NCBI GenBank assembly: GCA_023396365.1
Contig: JAEWWL010000032.1
Span: forward strand, 1 to 8,511
From: Methanobacteriota archaeon
GTDB lineage: Archaea; Halobacteriota; Methanomicrobia; Methanomicrobiales; Methanomicrobiaceae
Length of the DNA: 8,511 bases
Reading direction: 5' to 3'
The notes beneath the pieces were generated by a model that made no database searches, was not told where the DNA came from, and saw only the letters and a program-made list of their open reading frames with translations. This document shows, piece after piece, positions 1-6,498 of the stretch (the stretch's first letter is position 1; each line of letters opens with the position of its first letter). A program made the translations under genes and the position numbers.

Positions 1-569
1 GCACCTGTCATCGACTCTGTAAGATCACGGTCCTCCATAACGTCTTTTATGCGCTCAAGGAAGGGATCGAGAGTGATGTCCTGCTCCTGCTCAATTACGT
101 GGCGGTATTCGCGAAGTGTTGACGGGCTGATTCCAAGCTCTTCACTGACCTCTTTCATGGTTTTGCCTGACTCAAGCAGTTTCTCCATTGAGGAGCGCTC
201 AAAGGGCATCTTGAAATCGAGGTCGCGGAACAGCTTAAGTCTTACACGTGCCCTTGCAACTGTCTTTGAAAGCTTCTCATCGCCAAGCTCACGTGCAATT
301 TCAGTATCATTTCTTCCCTCATAGTAGCCGCACACAAGGCATGCAAGATCACGCGGTTTTAATTTGGTCTTGAAATGGCCCTGATCCAGGATTTCACGCA
401 TGATTAAGGCGACCTCGCGCTCTATTGCATCCTTGTCGCGCAAAGTACCGTGAATTTTTTTCATCGGCTCTACTATCTCTGTTTTCCCCGAAATATCGCT
501 AAATAAGCTTAAAAGCTCTTTTTTACGATCGGAAGTGTTCAATTTCTTTTTCTTTCTAACTGCAGCCAT
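1..569 (-). CDS. Cmi4-like (conditioned medium-induced protein 4) archaeal HTH-type protein, 3' end cut by window edge
   Basis: An open frame of 189 complete codons runs on the minus strand from an ATG at 569-567 to the left edge without a stop, so the C-terminus is missing. The N-terminus is basic (MAAVRKKKKL). A segment with FSDISGKTEIVEP and GTLRD follows at about residues 23-44. Two helix-turn-helix-like repeats come next: one around residues 85-112 (NDTEIARELG, then VARARVRLKLF), and one around 128-157 (LLESGKTMKEVSEELGISPS, then TLREYR). The last visible part has FLERIKDVMEDRDLTESM. From memory this order matches the archaeal protein family annotated as conditioned medium-induced protein 4, about 200 residues in haloarchaea, so only a short tail is probably lost. 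Its biochemical role is not known to me; the HTH repeats suggest nucleic-acid binding, and that is inference. It is transcribed divergently from glyS. The assignment is by remembered similarity only; a generic HTH regulator is the alternative. Confidence 0.65.
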   Translation of the reverse strand, partial: MAAVRKKKKLNTSDRKKELLSLFSDISGKTEIVEPMKKIHGTLRDKDAIEREVALIMREILDQGHFKTKLKPRDLACLVCGYYEGRNDTEIARELGDEKLSKTVARARVRLKLFRDLDFKMPFERSSMEKLLESGKTMKEVSEELGISPSTLREYRHVIEQEQDITLDPFLERIKDVMEDRDLTESMTG

Positions 570-588
570 GCTGATCAATCCAGATTTC

Positions 589-619
589 CCTTTATAATGT
601 TCATACCTTTATATAAAAG
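589..619 (-). promoter_or_regulatory. TATA-box candidates for the Cmi4-like gene
   Basis: Read on the minus strand, two TATA-like elements lie upstream of the ATG at 569. One is CTTTTATATAAAG around 607-619, and the other is ATTATAAAG around 591-599. With the usual archaeal spacing of about 26 nt to the start site, the first gives a leader of some 17 nt. The second would give an essentially leaderless transcript starting at or near the ATG. The first is closer to the archaeal consensus. No strong Shine-Dalgarno sequence precedes the ATG. Confidence 0.5.
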
Positions 620-664
620 TATTCAATTTGCTCTGTTCTTAAATTCTGTATACGTGATTATCTA

Positions 665-673
665 TTTTATAAT
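665..673 (+). promoter_or_regulatory. Possible distal TATA box for glyS
   Basis: TTTTATAAT at 665-673 resembles an archaeal TATA element. Used with normal spacing it would start a transcript near 695 and give glyS a leader of roughly 140 nt, which would contain the hairpin and repeats at 720-800. A second candidate, CATATATT at 761-768, would instead start near 790 and leave a leader of about 45 nt. The sequence alone does not decide between them. Confidence 0.3.
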
Positions 674-719
674 CTGTGGTTGAATTATTAAGCATAACAA
701 GTCTGAAAGCTAAAATTTT

Positions 720-760
720 ATGAAGAACTGTTTTTATTAATCCTAAAAAAACAGCTTCAT
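720..760 (+). promoter_or_regulatory. Imperfect hairpin upstream of glyS
   Basis: ATGAAG (720-725) pairs with CTTCAT (755-760). After a two-base AA bulge, CTGTTTTT (728-735) pairs with AAAAACAG (747-754), leaving a loop of about 11 nt. That is 14 base pairs in all, many of them A-T. It could be an operator dyad at DNA level or, if the distal TATA box is used, an RNA leader structure. A second ATGAAG at 773-778 could compete for the same CTTCAT. Confidence 0.4.
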
Positions 761-800
761 CATATATTCATAATGAAGGTTTAATCTCACAAAAAAACAG
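720..800 (+). repeat. Two-copy degenerate direct repeat in the glyS upstream region
   Basis: Both copies show the same ordered blocks: ATGAAG, TTAATC, then AAAAAAACAG. Copy 1 has them at 720-725, 737-742 and 745-754. Copy 2 has them at 773-778, 781-786 and 791-800. The blocks are identical; only the gaps differ (11 and 2 nt in copy 1, 2 and 4 nt in copy 2). The A-rich block alone would be weak evidence in AT-rich DNA, but three blocks in the same order are less likely to be chance. The function is unknown; duplicated regulator sites are one reading. Confidence 0.5.
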
Positions 801-825
801 AATTAATAACAGGTGCAGTCTGTCT

Positions 826-832
826 GAGTGAT
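826..832 (+). promoter_or_regulatory. Ribosome binding site of glyS
   Basis: GAGTGAT lies 5 nt before the ATG at 838. It matches most of the methanogen Shine-Dalgarno core GGTGAT and supports this start codon. Confidence 0.6.
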
Positions 833-837
833 ATAAT

Positions 838-2556
838 ATGACTGATATTTACGATAAGGTAATTGAGCTTGCAAGAAGACGCGGCTTTGTATGGCCGTCC
901 TCGGAGTGCTATGGATCTGTAGCCGGATTTATTGATTACGGCCCGCTCGGCGCAATGATGAAAAGGAAGATTGAAAATGTCTGGCGTGACTTCTATGTCG
1001 CCCGCGAAGGATATTTTGAGATTGAGTGCCCGACGGTCGGCGTTGAGTCAATCTACATTGCATCAGGGCATGTGAAAGGCTTTGCTGACAAGATGATTCA
1101 GTGCCCGCACTGCAAAGAATACCACAGGGCAGATCATGTTTGTGCGGCGCATAATATTGAAAATGCAGAGACAAAGCCCCTTTTGGAGCTTACAGATATT
1201 TTAAAAGATCTTCCCTGCCCTGTCTGCGGGGAGACATTTGACGGATCTGAAGTCTATTACTTTAATTTAATGTTCAACACGACAATCGGCCCCGGAAGCC
1301 AGAGAGTCGGATACTTAAGGCCGGAGACTGCGCAGGGAATTTTTACAGACTTTGCAAGGCTTCTTCGCTTTTACCGCGACAAGCTTCCTTTTGGTGCAGT
1401 CCAGATAGGAAAATCATACAGGAATGAAATTTCCCCAAGGCAGGGAATGATTCGCCTTCGTGAATTCACACAGGCAGAAGCTGAGATTTTTGTTCACCCT
1501 GATAAAAAGGATCACCCAAACTTTGGCCGCTATGCAGAAAGGTTAGTCCCTCTGTGGGGAATAAAGCAGCAGGAGAGCGGAAGCGAACCCATTAAAATTA
1601 CGATGAGAGAGGCTGTCTCTTCCGGAATCGTTGCAAACGAGTACGTTGCATATTATGTTGCATTAACTCATGACTTTCTTGTAACATGCGGTGCAAACCC
1701 TGACAGGATACGATTCAGGCAGCATCTTCCTGATGAGCGTGCCCATTATGCAACCGACTGCTGGGATGCAGAAATTTTGTCAGGCAGGTTCGGCTGGGTT
1801 GAGACTGTCGGAATTGCAGACAGGACAGATTACGACTTAAAAGCCCATGCAGGCGAGAGCAAAAGTCCGTTTACTGTTTTCATACCATACGATGAACCCA
1901 AAAAAGGATTTGAGAAGAGAATTGTTCCTGACATGGGTGCACTCGGCCCGAAGTACAGGGGAAAGGCAAAGGCTGTCGCAGATGCCCTTTTGGAATCAAA
2001 GCCGACAGAAAGCGGTGCTGAAATCATCCTCGACGGAGAAAAAATCACAATCCCGCCCCAGCTTTACACCATTCGCGAGCAGGAGACTGAAATCCGCGGT
2101 GAGGACGTAAGGCCGCATGTAATCGAGCCCTCATATGGAATTGACAGGATTTTATACTCCGTTCTTGAGCACGCCTACGATGAGGAGGATATAGACGGCG
2201 AGATAAGAAAGATTCTTCACATGAAGGCATGCATCGCACCGGTTCAGGTTGCTGTTCTTCCATTGATGGCACGCGATGATCTCGATAAAATCGCCCTTGA
2301 AATAATGGAGCAGGTTCAAAATGAAGGGCTTGTTGCACAGTATGATGACTCCGGTGCAATCGGAAGGCGCTATCGAAGACAGGATGAGATTGGAACGCCT
2401 TTTGCAGTCACAATTGACTATGACACAAAAGAGGACAAAACCGTAACACTTCGCGACCGCGATTCGATGAAGCAGGTAAGATGCAGCTCTGAAAAAGTTC
2501 CACAGATTTTAAGGGATTTAATCCGCGGAAGAGTTTCATTTGAACAGCTGCAGTAA
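838..2556 (+). CDS. glyS: Glycyl-tRNA synthetase, archaeal/eukaryotic class II type
   Basis: Charges tRNA-Gly with glycine in the cytoplasm, using ATP. The 572 residues are normal for the archaeal homodimeric type. The N-terminal class II region begins with GFVWPSSECYGSVAGFIDYG (residues 16-35), typical of this family. A probable zinc-binding insertion follows, with CPHC at 89-92, C102 and CPVC at 127-130. The catalytic core includes the RPETAQGIF block (161-169), the motif-2 stretch FRNEIS-like SYRNEISPRQ (193-202) and RLREFTQAEAEIF (206-218). Motif 3 is PSYGIDRILYSVLEHA (431-446). The C-terminal anticodon-binding domain covers about 466-565 (APVQVAVLPL, then DDSGAIGRRYRRQDEIGTPF). The chosen ATG has a good ribosome binding site and the protein starts where relatives do. 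It is the first gene of a probable two-gene unit with hef, 18 bp downstream. No truncation or missing core motif was seen. Confidence 0.97.
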   Translation: MTDIYDKVIELARRRGFVWPSSECYGSVAGFIDYGPLGAMMKRKIENVWRDFYVAREGYFEIECPTVGVESIYIASGHVKGFADKMIQCPHCKEYHRADHVCAAHNIENAETKPLLELTDILKDLPCPVCGETFDGSEVYYFNLMFNTTIGPGSQRVGYLRPETAQGIFTDFARLLRFYRDKLPFGAVQIGKSYRNEISPRQGMIRLREFTQAEAEIFVHPDKKDHPNFGRYAERLVPLWGIKQQESGSEPIKITMREAVSSGIVANEYVAYYVALTHDFLVTCGANPDRIRFRQHLPDERAHYATDCWDAEILSGRFGWVETVGIADRTDYDLKAHAGESKSPFTVFIPYDEPKKGFEKRIVPDMGALGPKYRGKAKAVADALLESKPTESGAEIILDGEKITIPPQLYTIREQETEIRGEDVRPHVIEPSYGIDRILYSVLEHAYDEEDIDGEIRKILHMKACIAPVQVAVLPLMARDDLDKIALEIMEQVQNEGLVAQYDDSGAIGRRYRRQDEIGTPFAVTIDYDTKEDKTVTLRDRDSMKQVRCSSEKVPQILRDLIRGRVSFEQLQ

Positions 2557-2574
2557 AACCCGCATCCGGGCAGG

Positions 2575-4923
2575 ATGCATAAGATACCGATGAAATATAT
2601 CAGCCACCCGCTAATAAGGCCGCAGAGTCTTGAGGAGAGGCAGTACCAGCTTTCAATAGCAATGCATGCGGCAGAGGCAAACACACTTGTTGTTCTCCCG
2701 ACAGGTCTTGGAAAAACCGCTGTCGCACTCCTCTGCTCTGCAATGAGGCTTAAGTCATGCGGGGGGCGGGTGCTTGTGCTTGCTCCGACAAAACCGCTTG
2801 TGGACCAGCACAGAAAACTTTTTTCGGAAAAACTTGTCCTGCCGGATAGGGAAAAATACCCTGATTTTGCGATGTTTACAGGAGAGACCGACACTGACAA
2901 GCGTCTTTCTATGTGGAGCAGTGCGGGAGTTGTTCTTGCAACGCCGCAGGTTATAAAGAATGATATTATTGCCGGCAGGTACAGCTTAAAAGACGTATCC
3001 TTATTAATCGTTGATGAATGCCACAGGGCTGTCGGAAGCTATGCTTACACATTCATTGCATCAGAGTACCACAAGACCGCAAAAAATCCTCTGATACTTG
3101 GTATGACTGCATCTCCTGGGAGCAAAGAGGAGAAGCTGATGGAGGTCTGCGAGAACCTTTCAATTAAGATTATTGAGACAAGGACTGAAGATGACTCAGA
3201 TGTAATGCCGTACATTTATGAAAGAGAGCTTAAGTATGTCAATATTGAGCTTCCCCCCGAGCTTGAATTTGCGGTTTTGACACTTAAGAAGCTGCTTGAG
3301 CAGCGCCTCTCTATGCTCTCAGATGCGGGGTACATCGTCCCAAGAGCAGATAAGCTTACAATGGCGGCATTAAACGGCATTAATGCGCAGATTCAGAGAA
3401 ATATTCTCAGCCGGAATACTGATGCATACATGGCAGCATCTGTGCATGCCGAGATTATGAAGATTCGGCATGCGGTAGCCTTAGCAGAATCACAGGGAAG
3501 CGAAATTTTAAAAGTTTATCTCAACAAGCTTTCAGCGGAAGGCATGACGCCCTCAGGCACAAAGGCAAGCCAGCGTCTTGCCCGCGATCCTCTTTTCATA
3601 AATCTTCTTGAGGAATCAGACAGGTGGGAAGAGGAGCTCTTGCCAAAATTTGGAATCACGCATGATATTGTTTCAAAGCAGCTTTTAGAATTTCCTGACA
3701 GCAGGATAATAATTTTTGCAAACTACCGCGATACTGTCAGCCTTTTGTGCGATTATCTTGTAAAGGGCGGGATAGATGCAAGAAGGTTTATAGGGCAGGC
3801 ATCAAAGGACTCATCAAAGGGCCTTTCGCAGAAGAAGCAGATTGAAACACTCTCTGAGTTTAGGGAGGGAAAATTTAAGGTTCTTGTTGCAACATCGGTC
3901 GGTGAGGAGGGTCTTGATGTTCCTTCAACTGATCTTGTAATATTTTATGAGTCAGTCCCCTCAGAGATTAGAAGCATTCAGAGAAAGGGGCGGACAGGAA
4001 GGCACGGAAGCGGAAGCATAATTGTTCTTGTAACCAAAGGAACGTCTGATGAGACCTTTACGCATGTAAGCCGCGTCCGCGAGAAGTCAATGAAGAAGGG
4101 AATTTTGAATCTTTCCCTGGGGTCAAAGAAGGCGCTTTTAACAAACTCTTCTGATGCTGAAAAAACTGCGGACTTAAAAATTGCGGACTTAAATGACGCT
4201 TCACATGCAGTAAAGGCCGCCGGGCAGACCACCCTTTCTGACGTCTCAAAAATTATTCAGCCGCAGACTCTGCCGGGTGAAAAGAGCATTCCGCTAATTA
4301 TTGCCGATGACAGGGAGAGCTCATCAAAGGTTGTTGAATGCCTGCACAATTCGGGAGTGTCAATCTCGCTTGAGCGGCTTTTATACGGCGATTATGCAAT
4401 TGGCGACAGGGTGCTTGTTGAGAGAAAGACTGCGAGGGATTTTGTCGACACTCTTGTCGAACGCGACTTAATCGGCCAGATAAAAAGAATGTCTGATGCG
4501 GTGTTAAAGCCTGTTTTAATAATTGAAGGCGATGATCTCTATTCCAAAAGAAACATAAGCCCGAATGCAATCAGGGGAGCGCTGTGTGCAATTTCAGTCG
4601 GGCTTGGAGTAAGCATATTTTATACAAAAACACCTGAGGAGACGGCTGATATGCTCTTTGTGATTGCAAACCGTGAGGAGGGAAGGGAAGGCGGGATGAA
4701 ATCTCCGCACTACCATAAGTCTTACCGGTCAAAACGTGAGGAGCTTTTATACATCATGTCCTCATTTCCGGGAACTGGGCTTAAGAATGCACGGCTTCTT
4801 CTTGAAAACTTCGGAACTATTGAAAATATCATAAGAGCATCTGAGGATGAGTTAAAAGCAGTAGAGGGAATCGGTGAAAAAACCGCTAAAAGAATTTTTG
4901 AAACTGCAAGGCAGCCTTATTAA
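2575..4923 (+). CDS. hef: Hef, archaeal FANCM/XPF-like fork helicase-nuclease
   Basis: Hef unwinds and cuts branched DNA at stalled or damaged replication forks. The 782 residues show the full fused architecture. The SF2 helicase has motif I PTGLGKT (42-48), Ia VLVLAPTKP (66-74), II DECH (147-150) and III TAS (178-180). A helical insert follows at about 225-365. The second helicase lobe has IIIFANYRDT (378-387), motif V ATSVGEEGLDVP (439-450) and motif VI QRKGRTGRHG (469-478). A low-complexity linker (about 515-568) leads to an ERCC4 nuclease domain with DDRES (578-582) and the active-site pattern GD (605-606), ERK (616-618) and D622. Two helix-hairpin-helix motifs close the protein (about 728-776: FPGTGLKNARLLL and VEGIGEKTAKRIF). 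All catalytic residues of both halves are present. It follows glyS by 18 bp, probably co-transcribed. The true start may be the ATG at 2590, giving MKYISHPLIRP, since the first five residues are weakly supported. Confidence 0.95.
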   Translation: MHKIPMKYISHPLIRPQSLEERQYQLSIAMHAAEANTLVVLPTGLGKTAVALLCSAMRLKSCGGRVLVLAPTKPLVDQHRKLFSEKLVLPDREKYPDFAMFTGETDTDKRLSMWSSAGVVLATPQVIKNDIIAGRYSLKDVSLLIVDECHRAVGSYAYTFIASEYHKTAKNPLILGMTASPGSKEEKLMEVCENLSIKIIETRTEDDSDVMPYIYERELKYVNIELPPELEFAVLTLKKLLEQRLSMLSDAGYIVPRADKLTMAALNGINAQIQRNILSRNTDAYMAASVHAEIMKIRHAVALAESQGSEILKVYLNKLSAEGMTPSGTKASQRLARDPLFINLLEESDRWEEELLPKFGITHDIVSKQLLEFPDSRIIIFANYRDTVSLLCDYLVKGGIDARRFIGQASKDSSKGLSQKKQIETLSEFREGKFKVLVATSVGEEGLDVPSTDLVIFYESVPSEIRSIQRKGRTGRHGSGSIIVLVTKGTSDETFTHVSRVREKSMKKGILNLSLGSKKALLTNSSDAEKTADLKIADLNDASHAVKAAGQTTLSDVSKIIQPQTLPGEKSIPLIIADDRESSSKVVECLHNSGVSISLERLLYGDYAIGDRVLVERKTARDFVDTLVERDLIGQIKRMSDAVLKPVLIIEGDDLYSKRNISPNAIRGALCAISVGLGVSIFYTKTPEETADMLFVIANREEGREGGMKSPHYHKSYRSKREELLYIMSSFPGTGLKNARLLLENFGTIENIIRASEDELKAVEGIGEKTAKRIFETARQPY
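4167..4193 (+). repeat. 12-bp direct repeat inside the hef linker
   Basis: TGCGGACTTAAA occurs at 4167-4178 and again at 4182-4193, a 15-bp period that keeps the reading frame. It encodes the repeated peptide ADLK/ADLN in the presumably disordered linker between the helicase and nuclease parts. It looks like a small local duplication. Confidence 0.6.
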
Positions 4924-4951
4924 AAAATATTTTTTAGTATTAAATTTTTTT
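4924..4951. terminator. Bidirectional T-run terminator between convergent hef and the deaminase gene
   Basis: Only 26 bp separate the two stop codons. On the plus strand there is a T6 run (4930-4935) and a T7 run (4945-4951, reaching into the opposing stop codon). On the minus strand, past the deaminase stop, the A-run at 4922-4927 reads as T6. Archaeal RNA polymerase stops at such U-tracts without needing a hairpin, so this short spacer can serve both genes. Confidence 0.55.
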
Positions 4952-6278
4952 ACAGTGAGTCTTTGTATCTTTTGATAAGATCGAATGCCGCATCAGAGGC
5001 TTTTTTGCAGACCTCATCTTCTCCGGGGATAAATCCGTCGTGCATTAAAACCCGCCCGCTGCATATCACTGTGTCAACCGCATTTGAGTTTGCAGAATAA
5101 ACAATGTTTGACTCCCAGTTAAAGAGCGGAGTCATGCAGGGTGTGTTTGTCCTGATAAGAACAATGTCTGCCTCAGATCCCTCTTTTAGCTCTCCGTCTC
5201 CAAACCCCAGGGCCTTTTTGCCGGATTTTGTCGCCATGGATATTGCCTCGTGTGCCGGAAGGACTGTGTCAGAGTTCCAGAAGAACTTCTGAAGAAGGGC
5301 TGCTGTCTTCATCTCCTCAAGGATATCGAGGTTGTTGTTTGATGAGCACCCGTCTGTTCCAAGAGTTACATTTGCACCGCAGTCTTTGAGCTTTTGGTAT
5401 GGCATTGCACGGTTTACGGCAAGCTTCATGTTTGAAACCGGGTTGTGCGCAACAGAAACGCCGCGTTCTCCAAGAAGTGCGCATTCTGAATCATCAAGCC
5501 AGCAGCAGTGTGCAGCAACTGTTTTATCGGTTAAGCATCCGCATTCATCAAGAACCTTTGCCGGTGAAAGACCGGTTTGTTCAATGCAGTCCTTTACCTC
5601 TTTTTCGGTTTCGCTTAGGTGTATATGAATTCCTATATCGTTCTCCTCTGAAAATGATGAGCACCATAAAAGTCCCTCTTTTGAAACTGTATACGGTGCA
5701 TGCGGTCCGGTTGCGGCTTTAATTTTTGGATTGCTTAATTTTTTTATGTGGGAGCAGAGTTTTTCTGTAGCCTTAATCTCTGTCTCCCTCTTCTCCCCGC
5801 TTCCAAAATCAATGAAGCCGTGGCAGAGCACTGCCTTAATTCCGGCCTCATCAACAGCACGGCATGCCTCCTCCATGAAGAAGTACATATCATTGAATGC
5901 AACTGTTCCACAGCGTATCATCTCCATGCATGCAAGCTTTGTTCCCCAGTATACATCCTCACCCTGAAGGTGGGCCTCAAGCGGCCAGATTTTTTGCGTG
6001 AGCCATTCTGAAAGGTGCATGTCGTCAGCATATCCGCGAAGGAGTGTCATCGCCGCATGTGTGTGGGTGTTTGAAAAACCGGGTGATGCAGCACTCTGCG
6101 TTCCGTCAATAATAAATTCCGGCTCTCCGTGATTTCCTGAATATTTATCAGAAATCTCCTCAATTATTCCGGCATCGCCAATGAATATGTCTTTTTTCTC
6201 ACCGTTTACAAGCGTTCCTTTTATCAGGACAGAGTCAGCACTGTTGAAAATATCAGGTTCATCACATATTTTTGCCAT
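4950..6278 (-). CDS. 5'-methylthioadenosine/S-adenosylhomocysteine/5'-deoxyadenosine deaminase (amidohydrolase)
   Basis: Removes the 6-amino group of adenosines modified at the 5' position, giving the inosine forms and ammonia; the methanogen members are known as DadD or MtaD. The 442 residues form one amidohydrolase barrel. Metal and catalytic residues are visible: THTH with H72 and H74, GPHAPYT with H193, HIHLSETE with H220 and E223, AAHCC with H257, and LGTDGCSSNNN with D309. These match the pattern known for MTA/SAH deaminases, including the substrate-contacting SETE and SNNN segments. The N-terminus is about 12-15 residues longer than I expect for the family. The start is nevertheless well fixed, because GGAGAT lies 6 nt before the ATG and there is no ATG, GTG or TTG soon after. 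The gene lies downstream of the nucleoside phosphorylase on the same strand, but it probably has its own promoter. The exact preferred substrate cannot be read from the sequence; cytosine deaminase-like relatives are less likely given these motifs. Confidence 0.88.
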   Translation of the reverse strand: MAKICDEPDIFNSADSVLIKGTLVNGEKKDIFIGDAGIIEEISDKYSGNHGEPEFIIDGTQSAASPGFSNTHTHAAMTLLRGYADDMHLSEWLTQKIWPLEAHLQGEDVYWGTKLACMEMIRCGTVAFNDMYFFMEEACRAVDEAGIKAVLCHGFIDFGSGEKRETEIKATEKLCSHIKKLSNPKIKAATGPHAPYTVSKEGLLWCSSFSEENDIGIHIHLSETEKEVKDCIEQTGLSPAKVLDECGCLTDKTVAAHCCWLDDSECALLGERGVSVAHNPVSNMKLAVNRAMPYQKLKDCGANVTLGTDGCSSNNNLDILEEMKTAALLQKFFWNSDTVLPAHEAISMATKSGKKALGFGDGELKEGSEADIVLIRTNTPCMTPLFNWESNIVYSANSNAVDTVICSGRVLMHDGFIPGEDEVCKKASDAAFDLIKRYKDSL

Positions 6279-6284
6279 TGTTAT

Positions 6285-6290
6285 ATCTCC
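6285..6290 (-). promoter_or_regulatory. Ribosome binding site of the deaminase gene
   Basis: GGAGAT on the minus strand sits 6 nt before the ATG at 6278 and fixes the start of this N-terminally longer protein. Confidence 0.6.
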
Positions 6291-6308
6291 GCTAAAGCAG
6301 GTTTGTCT

Positions 6309-6340
6309 TTTATAATATGGCGGTTTTTGTGTTATAATTT
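6309..6340 (-). promoter_or_regulatory. TATA-box candidates for the deaminase gene
   Basis: On the minus strand, AAATTATAAC (6331-6340) and ATATTATAAA (6309-6318) both resemble archaeal TATA elements. The upstream one predicts a start near 6310 with a leader of about 32 nt, which keeps the ribosome binding site. The nearer one would start inside that site and is therefore less likely. Either would let the gene be transcribed apart from the phosphorylase upstream. Confidence 0.4.
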
Positions 6341-6357
6341 GTCTGTTGAATAAAGAG

Positions 6358-6450
6358 AAAAAAAGAGCCGGGGAAAAGATAAAAAATTAAAGCAAAAAAA
6401 AGAGGCAAAAAAAAGAGCCGGGAAATGAAGAAAATTTAAAGCAAAAAAAT
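6358..6450. repeat. Duplicated poly-A/GAGCCGGG unit in the spacer between phosphorylase and deaminase
   Basis: Two imperfect units about 50 bp apart share an A-run, then GAGCCGGG, then a purine-rich stretch, then TTAAAGC and another A7-8 run. Unit 1 spans about 6358-6400 and unit 2 about 6407-6449. A shorter A8-GAGG fragment (6394-6405) lies between them. Nearly all of 6350-6480 is purine on the plus strand. It codes for nothing credible on either strand. Confidence 0.6.
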
Positions 6451-6490
6451 TTATGAAAATTAAGAAAACTTCCTAAAAAAAACTTTTTTT
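6394..6490 (-). terminator. Series of poly-U terminator tracts after the phosphorylase gene
   Basis: Read on the minus strand, the first 100 nt after the phosphorylase stop contain T8 (6475-6482), T7 (6444-6449 region), T8 (6407-6414) and T8 (6394-6401) runs. The first of these also forms an A7-C-T8-like snapback with 6484-6490. Serial U-tracts are the usual intrinsic termination signal in archaea, so most transcripts probably stop here before the deaminase gene. Confidence 0.5.
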
Positions 6491-6498
6491 AATTTTTC

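Larger units (their letters stand above)
570..837. other. Divergent intergenic region between the Cmi4-like gene and glyS
   Basis: This 268-bp AT-rich spacer separates two divergent genes. Its left end holds TATA candidates for the minus-strand gene. Its middle holds a perfect 10-bp palindrome (TAAAATTTTA, 711-720) next to a repeat and hairpin region (720-800). Its right end holds the glyS ribosome binding site. No open frame of credible length and no tRNA-like structure was seen in it. Confidence 0.7.

Noticed and set aside
49..324. Open frame of 91 codons on the plus strand
   Set aside because: It lies antisense within the Cmi4-like gene, whose minus-strand product has family-like motifs, while this one is a serine-rich low-complexity translation typical of an antisense frame.
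570..837. tRNA or riboswitch in the long divergent spacer
   Set aside because: No cloverleaf arms, no GTTCRA-type T-loop and no known riboswitch core could be found; only the hairpin and repeats are visible.
2418..2900. 160-codon minus-strand frame across the glyS-hef junction
   Set aside because: It overlaps two well-supported genes, including the hef Walker A region, and its translation shows no recognisable motif.
5332..6011. Several plus-strand frames of 78-107 codons
   Set aside because: All are antisense to the deaminase gene, overlap each other in different frames, and lack family features.
6451..6482. Partial similarity of this stretch (TTATGAA, then TCCTAAAAAAA) to the repeat region upstream of glyS at 718-751
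   Set aside because: The shared blocks are short and AT-rich, the middle differs, and the positions relative to genes are unlike, so chance is the simplest explanation.
6350..6490. CRISPR-like or mobile-element repeat
   Set aside because: Only two imperfect units exist, with no constant-length spacers, no inverted ends, no target-site duplication and no transposase or cas gene nearby.
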